DNA of 64,000 nt from Psychroserpens jangbogonensis. Lineage in GTDB: Bacteria; Bacteroidota; Bacteroidia; Flavobacteriales; Flavobacteriaceae. Shown here one piece after another: positions 28,275 through 35,065 of the stretch. The notes beneath the pieces are model-generated. The model did no database searches and was not told the DNA's origin. It worked only from the letters and a program-made list of their open reading frames with translations. The first letter of the stretch is position 1. The number at the start of each line of letters is the position of its first letter. Location: the NCBI RefSeq assembly GCF_000797465.1, contig NZ_JSWG01000009.1:124001-188000 (forward strand), in the 5' to 3' direction. Made by a program: the position numbers and the translations under genes.

Positions 28275-29402
28275 TTAGTTTTTTACTAGTTTTTTTGTAA
28301 AACTACCTTTATCTGTTGTTATTTTTACTAGGTATAAACCAGATTCTATATAGCTTGTAGAAATATTAGTACTAATAGATTTTAGTATTAATTTTCCTGT
28401 GATATCAAATAGCGAAACGTTATTTAAAATAGCTAAATTATTTAATACTATATCTAATTCATCTTTTATAGGGTTTGGACCAACATACACTTTAGATATA
28501 TCAAAGTCTAAAAGACTTAAAGCATCACAGTCTTCACTGTAAGTATCATCTACATCTTTTTGCCAATAAATATAGATACCTGTACCTGCTGTTGCAGCGT
28601 TTGCATCTGCTACAGTAATACAATCTAAGTTTGGTGTGTTAGTGCCACTAAAACCAGTTAATACGCTATTATTACTCAAATCTAAACTACTAAGTGGTGT
28701 GTCTGAAGTAATTAAATAAGATAATGCGCTATTCGTACTCACATCTAAACTGCTAAGAGGCATGTTATAAGTAAATAAAGTAGTTAATGCTGTATTTGTA
28801 CTCACATTTACACTACTTATAGAAGTATTATTAATAGATAAATGAATTAATTCGGTGTTCGTGCTTATATCTAAACTAGTTAACCCAGTATTATAACTGG
28901 CTTCTAAATAAGTTAATACAGTATTATTACTAAGATTTAAATCATTTAGAGAGTTACCATCAACATATAATTGAGTTAATGCTATATTATTACTCAGATC
29001 TAAACTATTTAAAGACGCTACACTAGCTATTAAAGTGTGTAATGCTATATTATTACTCAGATCTAAACCACTTAATGGATTGCTAGAAATAGATAAATAA
29101 GTTAATGCGGTATTACTACTCAAATCTAAACTACTTATTGAGTTGTTATAAGCATATAAATCAGTTAATGCAGTAAAATCCTCTATTCCTGTTAAATCGC
29201 TAACTCCAGTAAAACCTAAATCTACTATAGTTACGTTTACTATATTAGCTGTTGGTACTGATCCATCAATTGGAGCTGTATCATAACCTTCGTCAATTAA
29301 GTACTGTTCAAAAATTGGATCTGGTATTTGAGTTTGGGAAAATGAATAATTAAAAATGAATAAACTAAAAAAAAATAAGACATGAAGTAATTTTGTTTTC
29401 AT
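28275..29402 (-). CDS. Secreted leucine-rich repeat protein with T9SS C-terminal sorting domain
   Basis: A 375-residue exported surface protein. A signal peptide (about residues 1-22) is followed by a short conserved N-terminal cap (IPDPIFEQYLIDEGYDT) and about ten 21-residue leucine-rich repeats (pattern LxxLDLSxNTALTxLxxxxN, about residues 60-275). The last roughly 70 residues form a type A type IX secretion sorting domain (VGPNPIKDELDI, FDITGKL, GLYLVKI, ending KKLVKN). The protein should be exported through the Por/T9SS machinery and attached to or released from the cell surface. Repeats of this kind usually bind proteins or glycans. It stands alone between two long non-coding regions. 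Confidence 0.92.
   Translation of the reverse strand: MKTKLLHVLFFFSLFIFNYSFSQTQIPDPIFEQYLIDEGYDTAPIDGSVPTANIVNVTIVDLGFTGVSDLTGIEDFTALTDLYAYNNSISSLDLSSNTALTYLSISSNPLSGLDLSNNIALHTLIASVASLNSLDLSNNIALTQLYVDGNSLNDLNLSNNTVLTYLEASYNTGLTSLDISTNTELIHLSINNTSISSVNVSTNTALTTLFTYNMPLSSLDVSTNSALSYLITSDTPLSSLDLSNNSVLTGFSGTNTPNLDCITVADANAATAGTGIYIYWQKDVDDTYSEDCDALSLLDFDISKVYVGPNPIKDELDIVLNNLAILNNVSLFDITGKLILKSISTNISTSYIESGLYLVKITTDKGSFTKKLVKN
28978..29068 (-). repeat. 63-base direct repeat inside the leucine-rich repeat gene
   Basis: The 28 bases at 28978-29005 recur identically at 29041-29068, an offset of 63 bases or one 21-residue repeat unit. Neighbouring units are more diverged. Identity at the DNA level suggests recent duplication or gene conversion of a unit. 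Confidence 0.8.
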
Positions 29403-29456
29403 AATATGTGTTTTTAATTAATAGATTAAAGTTTTGATTTAAAACCTATTACCTTT

Positions 29457-29485
29457 AAAGCTTTATCCTAAATAAAGCTTTTTTT
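29457..29485 (+). terminator. Orphan terminator-like hairpin
   Basis: A 10-bp stem AAAGCTTTAT / ATAAAGCTTT with a short loop is followed by a T-run on the plus strand. The nearest gene to its left is transcribed the other way, so it would only stop a rightward transcript that is not annotated, or an antisense transcript of the LRR gene. Confidence 0.5.
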
Positions 29486-29643
29486 ATGAGACATTTATTA
29501 AAAAAAGTATAGTCGGTTATTAATTGTTTATAGATGGTAGTTTATTAACTTTTAAATGAAAATGAAGACATATGTAGATCTGTTTATAACAACTTGTTTT
29601 CATTAACTTAACGTTCTCTAAACACGATTAAATAATTAAACCG

Positions 29644-29651
29644 TAGATTTG
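29644..29651 (+). promoter_or_regulatory. -7 box of the rnr promoter
   Basis: TAGATTTG is an exact TAnnTTTG match. It predicts an rnr leader of about 85 bases, long for this genome, which contains the hairpin at 29702-29722. Confidence 0.55.
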
Positions 29652-29701
29652 CAGAAACTTAATAAGCTCTTCTTCACTTTAATTAAGTTGAATAATAAAA
29701 A

Positions 29702-29722
29702 ATTCCTAATACTTTTAGGAAT
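29702..29722 (+). promoter_or_regulatory. Perfect hairpin in the rnr leader
   Basis: ATTCCTAA / TTAGGAAT, an 8-bp perfect stem with a 5-base loop, ends 21 bases before the rnr start codon. It could protect the 5' end or serve autoregulation; no T-run follows. Confidence 0.4.
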
Positions 29723-29743
29723 AGAAAATGATTACAAATTATA

Positions 29744-31984
29744 ATGACAAAACGAAAAAAAAAGAAATCCAATAAAGGGATTTCAAACCTTACAAATACA
29801 ATTCTGAGTATTTTAAAAAAAGACAGAAACAAAACATTTAATTACAAACAAATTGCTGCTATACTTGACGTTAACGATGCAAGTAGTAGAAATCAAATCA
29901 TAAAAACGCTACATCAACTCAAAGCAAAGCAAGAGATTGAAGAAGTAGATCGCGGTAAATTTAAAGCCATCGTAAATACCGAATATCATACAGGTCGTGT
30001 AGATATGGCTTCTAGAGGATCAGGATATATTATTTGTGATGATTTTGAAGATGATACTTATATTGCTTCAAACAATATGAATAGAGCACTTCATGGAGAT
30101 GAGGTCGAATTTTATGCGTACAAACGCAGAAAACGCGGTAAGCTTGAAGGTGAAGTTACGAGCATCATCAAACGCGCAAAAAGCGAATATGTTGGTGTGA
30201 TTCAAATTTCAGAAAAAAAGAATTTTGCATTCGTAGTTCCTGATGGAAACAAAATGTATAAAGATATTTTTGTACCTATTAATAAAATTAGTAAAGCCGA
30301 AGATGGCGATAAGGTATTGGTATCTTTAGAAGAATGGCCAGAAAAGGCCGATTCTCCAAACGGACGCGTACTTAAGGTTCTTGGTAAGCCAGGAGAACAT
30401 AATACCGAAATACACGCTATTCTTGCAGAGTATGGATTGCCACTCGAATTTCCGCACGATGTAGAAGAATTTGCTAACAAAATAGATACATCTATTACTA
30501 AAGAAGAAATTGCAAAACGTCGTGATATGCGTAAAGATTTAACCTTTACCATAGATCCAAAAGATGCAAAGGATTTTGATGATGCTTTATCATTTAAGGT
30601 ATTAGATAACGGATTGTATGAAATTGGAATTCATATTGCAGATGTGTCTCACTATTTACAAGAAGATACAATTTTAGATGATGAAGCTTATGAACGTGCA
30701 ACTTCAGTTTATTTGGTGGATAGAGTAGTACCAATGCTTCCAGAAATCTTATCAAATGGAGCGTGTTCATTGCGACCACATGAAGAAAAATATACGTTTT
30801 CTGCAGTGTTTAAAATGAATGAAAAGGCTGAAATTAAAGACCAATGGTTTGGAAGAACTGTAACATATTCTGACGCTAGATTTGCTTATGAAGAAGCACA
30901 AGCAATTATAGAACGAAATGTTGCGTTGAATCCAGCTGAAACATCTCAATTAAATAAAATTGATACCACAATCCCTAAAGAAGTTTCTCTTACAGGTAAA
31001 GAATACAAAACGAGCCCAGAAATTGCTCAAGCTACTTTAAAATTAGACGAGCTAGCTAAAATTATGCGTCGTAAACGTATGAGTTCTGGTGCTATTTCTT
31101 TTGATAAAGTTGAAGTAAAATTCAATTTAGATGAAGAAGCTAATCCAGTTGGAGTTTACTTTAAAACAAGTAAAGACGCTAATAAATTGATTGAAGAATT
31201 TATGTTATTGGCTAATAAAAAAGTTTCAGAATTTGTAGGTAAACAAAATCCGAAGAAAACATTCGTATATCGTGTTCATGACGAGCCAGATGAGAGTAAA
31301 TTAGCTTCATTACAAAATGTAGTAGGTCGATTTGGATATAAATTAAACTTTAAAGATCGAAAGAGTGTTGCGTCTTCATTGAATAATTTATTAAAAGAAG
31401 TAAATGGTAAAAAGGAACAAAATCTAGTAGATACACTTACAATTCGAACGATGAGTAAGGCTGAATATACGACTCAGAATATTGGACATTACGGATTAGC
31501 ATTTGATTATTACAGTCACTTTACTTCGCCGATTCGCCGTTATCCTGATGTGATGGCACATCGTTTATTACAAACTTATTTAGATGGAGGAAAATCTGCT
31601 AATGAAGATGTTTATGAAGATAAATGTAATCACTCTAGTAGAATGGAATATTTGGCCACTAAAGCCGAACGTGATTCTATAAAATACATGCAAATTCGTT
31701 TTATGGAAGATCATAAAAATGAAGATTTTGTTGGTGTAATTTCTGGAGTTACAGATTGGGGAATTTATGTTGAAATCATACAGAATAAATGTGAAGGCAT
31801 GGTAAGTGTTAGAGACATGAAAGACGATCATTATGCTTTTGATGAAGATCATTATGCATTAGTTGGTAAAAACTCTAAAATCATGTACCAACTTGGAGAT
31901 GAGGTTGTTGTTAGGGTTAAAAACACCGATTTAGTTAAAAAGCATTTAGATTTCACACTAATAGGTAAGCACCAACAAGACTAA
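29744..31984 (+). CDS. rnr: Ribonuclease R
   Basis: A 746-residue processive 3'-5' exoribonuclease that degrades structured RNA. Domain order is an N-terminal winged-helix-like basic region, cold-shock domains (GRVDMASRGSGYIICDD and GVIQISEKKNFAFVVPD), the RNB catalytic domain with DPKDAKDFDDAL near residues 271-282 carrying the metal-binding aspartates, and a C-terminal S1 domain (VGVISGVTDWGIYVE). It lacks the long Lys-rich tail of the E. coli enzyme (813 residues) but is normal for Bacteroidota. A small YbjQ-family gene follows after 32 bases and may be co-transcribed. Confidence 0.97.
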   Translation: MTKRKKKKSNKGISNLTNTILSILKKDRNKTFNYKQIAAILDVNDASSRNQIIKTLHQLKAKQEIEEVDRGKFKAIVNTEYHTGRVDMASRGSGYIICDDFEDDTYIASNNMNRALHGDEVEFYAYKRRKRGKLEGEVTSIIKRAKSEYVGVIQISEKKNFAFVVPDGNKMYKDIFVPINKISKAEDGDKVLVSLEEWPEKADSPNGRVLKVLGKPGEHNTEIHAILAEYGLPLEFPHDVEEFANKIDTSITKEEIAKRRDMRKDLTFTIDPKDAKDFDDALSFKVLDNGLYEIGIHIADVSHYLQEDTILDDEAYERATSVYLVDRVVPMLPEILSNGACSLRPHEEKYTFSAVFKMNEKAEIKDQWFGRTVTYSDARFAYEEAQAIIERNVALNPAETSQLNKIDTTIPKEVSLTGKEYKTSPEIAQATLKLDELAKIMRRKRMSSGAISFDKVEVKFNLDEEANPVGVYFKTSKDANKLIEEFMLLANKKVSEFVGKQNPKKTFVYRVHDEPDESKLASLQNVVGRFGYKLNFKDRKSVASSLNNLLKEVNGKKEQNLVDTLTIRTMSKAEYTTQNIGHYGLAFDYYSHFTSPIRRYPDVMAHRLLQTYLDGGKSANEDVYEDKCNHSSRMEYLATKAERDSIKYMQIRFMEDHKNEDFVGVISGVTDWGIYVEIIQNKCEGMVSVRDMKDDHYAFDEDHYALVGKNSKIMYQLGDEVVVRVKNTDLVKKHLDFTLIGKHQQD

Positions 31985-32016
31985 ATATTTTATTCTAATA
32001 CAAAGAAATTTAAGTT

Positions 32017-32310
32017 ATGATTCTAACGACAACAAATAATATTGAAGGGTTTAAAATTACCGAATACAAGGGTATTGTATCAGGTACTTCTTCTGAGATT
32101 AAAACAAAATTCTCCTTTAAGAATGATAAAAACATGGAGATTATTGAAGATATTATGAGTGAGGCTAAAGAACAAGCTTTTCAAAAACTTCAAACCAATG
32201 CTAGCAAATTAAAGGCAAATGCTGTTGTGGGAATTAGTGTAGATATAGAAACAGTTAGTGGTTCATACTTTTTTGTTTCAGTTACAGGAACCGCTGTTTC
32301 TGTAGCTTAG
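32017..32310 (+). CDS. YbjQ/UPF0145 family protein
   Basis: A 97-residue cytoplasmic protein of the YbjQ (UPF0145) family, predicted in databases as heavy-metal-binding but without a proven role. The family pattern is visible: TTNNIEGFKITEYKGIVSG at the start, AKEQAFQKLQTNASKLKANAVVGI in the middle and SYFFVSVTGTAV at the end. Members form pentameric rings. It is probably transcribed with rnr. Confidence 0.88.
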   Translation: MILTTTNNIEGFKITEYKGIVSGTSSEIKTKFSFKNDKNMEIIEDIMSEAKEQAFQKLQTNASKLKANAVVGISVDIETVSGSYFFVSVTGTAVSVA

Positions 32311-32343
32311 TTTTATTAATTCATTTAAAACTGTAACATTTTT

Positions 32344-32372
32344 GTTTCTGTACACTCTTTAATAACAGAAAC
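32344..32372. repeat. Inverted repeat upstream of the DUF2807 gene
   Basis: GTTTCTGT / ACAGAAAC, an 8-bp perfect repeat with a 13-base spacer, ends 29 bases before the next start codon. It could be a regulator binding site or a leader structure. Confidence 0.4.
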
Positions 32373-32401
32373 CAGAAAGAAACACATAAAATTATATTCA
32401 A

Positions 32402-33076
32402 ATGAAAACTATTTTAACGATTGCATTATTGGTGGTTACATCTGTATTAACAGCACAGAACCCAAAAGAAAAAGGAGTAGGTGACTTTACTGAAGTAAAG
32501 GTATTTGACTTAATTGCAGTCAACTTAATTAAAAGTGATGTTAATAAAGTAGAAATAACTGGAGACGATATTGAAGATGTAGAGGTAATCAATAAAGACG
32601 GAAAGCTAAAAATTAGAATGAAGTTTGATAAATCCTTCAATGGAGAAAGAACATTTGTAGCTGTGTATTACACGAAATTAAATGTTATTGATGGTAATGA
32701 AGGTGCTTTTATTTCTTCAAATGAATTAATCACTCAAGATTATATTGAGCTCAGAGCACAAGAAGGTTCGCGTTTAAAAATAGGTTTGGATGTTGATAAA
32801 GTTGATATAAGAGCTGTTACAGGTGGTATTATTGAAACCAGAGGAAAAGCTACATCGCAAGATATTACCTTAAACACAGGAGGTATTTATGAAGGTAAAT
32901 CTTTTGAGACTAAAAATACGACTGTAAGCATTAAAGCTGCTGGTGAAGCAGATGTTCATGCATCAAAACTTGTCAATGCTAAAGTATTAGCAGGTGGTGA
33001 TGTTTATGTTTATGGAAACCCAGAAAGCATCAAAGAAAACACAACTTTTGGAGGTCGTGTTAAACGCATGAACTAA
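32402..33076 (+). CDS. Secreted DUF2807 (head GIN domain) protein
   Basis: A 224-residue exported protein. A signal peptide (about residues 1-18, VLTAQ) precedes a repetitive right-handed beta-helix-like domain of the DUF2807 family: FTEVKVFDLIAVNLIKSD near the start, then short strands rich in Val/Asp/Gly (DVDKVDIRAVTGGIIETRG, GEADVHASKLVNAKVLAGGD), ending YGNPESIKENTTFGGRVKRM. This ending is characteristic of the family. Function is unknown; members are common, often duplicated, in Bacteroidota. The gene stands 67 bases from the LysE-type transporter gene. Confidence 0.87.
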   Translation: MKTILTIALLVVTSVLTAQNPKEKGVGDFTEVKVFDLIAVNLIKSDVNKVEITGDDIEDVEVINKDGKLKIRMKFDKSFNGERTFVAVYYTKLNVIDGNEGAFISSNELITQDYIELRAQEGSRLKIGLDVDKVDIRAVTGGIIETRGKATSQDITLNTGGIYEGKSFETKNTTVSIKAAGEADVHASKLVNAKVLAGGDVYVYGNPESIKENTTFGGRVKRMN

Positions 33077-33114
33077 TCCTTGAGCTATTAAGCTGAGAAA
33101 ACGTCTTTTTTTAT

Positions 33115-33122
33115 TAGTTTTG
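33115..33122 (+). promoter_or_regulatory. -7 box of the LysE-type gene promoter
   Basis: TAGTTTTG, an exact TAnnTTTG match, 21 bases before the start codon at 33144. Confidence 0.5.
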
Positions 33123-33143
33123 TAGGAAAGCTATTTCCTAAAT

Positions 33144-33818
33144 ATGTTTGATGATATTTTAGCAGCTATTCCTTTCGGAATTATCCTTGCATTCACTATT
33201 GGTCCAGTATTTTTCGTACTGCTAGAAACTAGTGCTACCAAAGGATTTAAAAGCGCTTTAATTTTCGATTTAGGAGTTATAGTAGCAGACATTGTCTTTA
33301 TTCTTTTGGCGTTTTACAGTACCAATATGCTTATTGATAAAATAAAAGACGATCCAAATTTCTTAATTTTTGGAGGCGTACTGCTGTTGGTTTATGGCAT
33401 TATTTCTTTCATAAAAACTTCTAAATCATTTAGATCTATTGTTAGAGAGTATCATAAAGTTGAAATTGAAAAGAATGCTTTCGGTAAACTTTTTATTAAA
33501 GGCTTTTTACTCAATTTTATAAATATTGGTGTACTTATAGGTTGGTTAGGTTTTATTGTTATTGGAAGCTCAATCACAGAATCCGAAAACGGTGTAACTG
33601 TTTTTATTGTGACGATGCTAACGGTTTACTTCCTAACAGATTTAGTTAAAATTGCAGCAGCTAAACGATTAAAAAACAAGCTTACACCACGTCTTATCTA
33701 TAAAACAAAAAAAATTATTGCACTTGTAGTGCTAGGTTTCGGAGTCTTATTATTGGTTCAAGGTTTATTTCCTGCAGGAAAAGAACGACTACAAGAAGAA
33801 ATTGAACATCGTTTATAA
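33144..33818 (+). CDS. LysE family amino-acid exporter-like protein
   Basis: A 224-residue inner membrane protein with six predicted helices. The N terminus IPFGIILAFTIGPVFFVLLETSATKGFKSA carries the LysE/RhtB signature (GPxxF followed by a G-x-K loop), split here by a small polar loop near residue 25. Exporters of this superfamily move amino acids or related solutes outward; the substrate cannot be assigned. It is 14 bases from the next gene and likely co-transcribed with it. Confidence 0.85.
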   Translation: MFDDILAAIPFGIILAFTIGPVFFVLLETSATKGFKSALIFDLGVIVADIVFILLAFYSTNMLIDKIKDDPNFLIFGGVLLLVYGIISFIKTSKSFRSIVREYHKVEIEKNAFGKLFIKGFLLNFINIGVLIGWLGFIVIGSSITESENGVTVFIVTMLTVYFLTDLVKIAAAKRLKNKLTPRLIYKTKKIIALVVLGFGVLLLVQGLFPAGKERLQEEIEHRL

Positions 33819-33832
33819 TTTATTTAAAACTG

Positions 33833-34183
33833 ATGGCTAAAACCGAATATCGCATTTACGTTGTCGAATTATCTAAAAGAGTATTTACTGAAAATAGGAA
33901 ATTTAGAGAAGCTAACCCTCAATTTAATGGCGTTTTAGAATGTCTCTATGTTGGGATGACAAGTAAAACACCTAAAGAGCGATTCGAACAGCACAGAACG
34001 GGCTATCGAAATAAAAAGGGATATAAGTTATCTTCAAATATTGTAGAGAAATACGGATCGTACTTACGACCAAGTCTTTACAATCATATTTCGCCATTAG
34101 CAACTAGAGCAGAAGCATTAAAAATGGAAGAAACATTAGCTTTAGAATTAAGAAGACAGCGATATGCAGTCTGGTTTAATTAA
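33833..34183 (+). CDS. GIY-YIG-like small protein
   Basis: A 116-residue protein that resembles the GIY-YIG nuclease fold. A first strand RIYVVEL stands where GIY would be, CLYVGMT where YIG would be, then KERFEQHRTGYRN with the usual Arg. A conserved EALKMEETLALELR helix carries the catalytic Glu, ending RYAVWFN with Asn at the C terminus. The first motif is poor, so nuclease activity is uncertain. It follows the LysE-type gene by 14 bases. I have moderate confidence in the fold and none in the function. Confidence 0.6.
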   Translation: MAKTEYRIYVVELSKRVFTENRKFREANPQFNGVLECLYVGMTSKTPKERFEQHRTGYRNKKGYKLSSNIVEKYGSYLRPSLYNHISPLATRAEALKMEETLALELRRQRYAVWFN

Positions 34184-34205
34184 ATTTTCATAAAATTTTA
34201 GACAT

Positions 34206-34236
34206 AAAAAAACCTCCAAGCATAAACTTGAAGGTT
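34206..34236 (-). terminator. Terminator of tRNA-Cys
   Basis: On the minus strand AACCTTCAAG / CTTGGAGGTT (one G-U pair) with a 6-base loop is followed by seven T. It begins 4 bases after the tRNA 3' end. Confidence 0.88.
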
Positions 34237-34240
34237 CTTG

Positions 34241-34311
34241 AGGCGTCTAGCGGATTCGAACCGCTGTAGATGGTTTTGCAGACCACTGCCTAGCCACTCG
34301 GCCAAGACGCC
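34241..34311 (-). tRNA. tRNA-Cys (GCA)
   Basis: The minus strand folds into a full cloverleaf of 71 bases including the discriminator. The acceptor stem is GGCGTCT / AGACGCC with a U discriminator, typical of tRNA-Cys. The anticodon loop is CTGCAAA, giving GCA. The T arm is GCGGTTCGAATCCGC. CCA is not encoded. The gene is alone between its own promoter and its own terminator. Confidence 0.97.
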
Positions 34312-34316
34312 TTTTA

Positions 34317-34335
34317 TACCTTTTCTAAAAAGGTA
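34317..34335 (-). repeat. Hairpin in the 5' leader of pre-tRNA-Cys
   Basis: On the minus strand TACCTTTT / AAAAGGTA, a perfect 8-bp stem with a 3-base loop, ends 5 bases before the mature tRNA. It sits where RNase P must cut and may fix the leader's shape. Confidence 0.5.
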
Positions 34336-34358
34336 GCTCGTTATTTCTAGCGAGTCAG

Positions 34359-34366
34359 CAAATGTA
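34359..34366 (-). promoter_or_regulatory. -7 box of the tRNA-Cys promoter
   Basis: The minus strand reads TACATTTG, an exact TAnnTTTG match, 47 bases before the mature tRNA. Confidence 0.65.
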
Positions 34367-34396
34367 AAAAAAATAACCATTTTACACTATTAACCC

Positions 34397-34759
34397 TTAC
34401 TTTTTTCTTCTTTCGGTCATTTTTATCGTTACCATTTCAACATCACCACCTATTGGAGGGTTTAATTTACTCACACTAATGGTCGCTTTTTTAACTAATG
34501 AATCCTCTTTAAATATACGTTTTAAAATACGTTTTGCTACAGTTTCTAAAAGCTTTGAAGGGTGTTGCATTTCCTCTTTCACGATTTTATTTAAAAGTAC
34601 ATAGTCAACAGTATCTGATAATTCATCAGTTTGTGAGGAGGTTTTTAAATGCGCTTTTACTTTTAAGTCAACACGGTAATCACTTCCTATTTTTGTTTCT
34701 TCTTTTAAGCAACCATGATGTGCATAAACACGTATGTTTTCAACTTTTATGATTCCCAT
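34397..34759 (-). CDS. folB: Dihydroneopterin aldolase
   Basis: A 120-residue cytoplasmic enzyme of folate biosynthesis that converts dihydroneopterin to hydroxymethyl-dihydropterin and glycolaldehyde. The family pattern is clear: IKVENIRVYAHHGCLKEE with the catalytic-site Glu region, DYRVDLKV, LSDTVDYVLLNKIV, LLETVAKRIL with the conserved Glu, and KLNPPIGGDVEMV with the catalytic Lys. The zinc-ribbon protein gene lies two bases upstream on the same strand, so the two are likely co-translated. Confidence 0.94.
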   Translation of the reverse strand: MGIIKVENIRVYAHHGCLKEETKIGSDYRVDLKVKAHLKTSSQTDELSDTVDYVLLNKIVKEEMQHPSKLLETVAKRILKRIFKEDSLVKKATISVSKLNPPIGGDVEMVTIKMTERRKK

Positions 34760-34761
34760 CT

Positions 34762-34971
34762 CTAATTTGTAAAAAAGTCAAATACATTACTTAAGCCACT
34801 TGTTTTGGTCTTATAAAACTCAGTATAAGTGCATCGCTCACAGATTACACTTGTGAATTTTTGATTTTGTATGTCAAATATTTTCGAGAGCGTTCCTCCT
34901 GTTGCTCTCATTTGTCCTGTTTTGTATGTTCTGTTATCACACTTAGGACATTTGTAGTTTACGTGTTCCAT
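34762..34971 (-). CDS. Small zinc-ribbon protein (Zn_ribbon_13-like)
   Basis: A 69-residue protein with two Cys pairs: CPKC (residues 8-11) and CERC (about 44-47), which should hold one zinc. The stretch GGTLSKIFDIQNQKFTSVIC between them and YTEFYK after are typical of the small nucleic-acid-binding zinc-ribbon family formerly called DUF2082. No function is proven. It precedes folB by two bases. Confidence 0.83.
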   Translation of the reverse strand: MEHVNYKCPKCDNRTYKTGQMRATGGTLSKIFDIQNQKFTSVICERCTYTEFYKTKTSGLSNVFDFFTN

Positions 34972-35039
34972 GGGTTTTAATTTTCTATAAAATTAATCAA
35001 ACTAGAATAGATTTATAACCAATAAAAGGGATATTTACT

Positions 35040-35047
35040 TAATTTTG
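35040..35047 (+). promoter_or_regulatory. -7 box of the glnS promoter
   Basis: TAATTTTG, an exact TAnnTTTG match. It covers a possible TTG start at 35045, which therefore cannot be the translation start; the ATG at 35066 is used instead. Confidence 0.65.
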
Positions 35048-35065
35048 TGCAATAATTCTGTAGAG

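Larger units (their letters stand above)
29403..29743. other. 341-base non-coding region between the LRR gene and rnr
   Basis: Contains no credible gene. It holds a terminator-like hairpin pointing rightwards (29457-29485), the probable rnr promoter (29644-29651) and a perfect hairpin in the rnr leader (29702-29722). It is AT-rich and also contains TGTTTATAA and TTAACGTT-type sequences but no close DnaA box. Confidence 0.6.

Noticed and set aside
28680-29130. Regularly spaced repeats that could suggest a CRISPR array
   Set aside because: The repeats are 63 bases with no unique spacers, are in frame, and encode leucine-rich repeats.
34198-34380. A minus-strand 60-residue open frame over the tRNA-Cys region
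   Set aside because: The sequence is the tRNA, its leader and terminator; the frame is incidental.
35045-35065. TTG start seven codons upstream of glnS
   Set aside because: The TTG is inside the exact -7 promoter box, so it would not be in the message.
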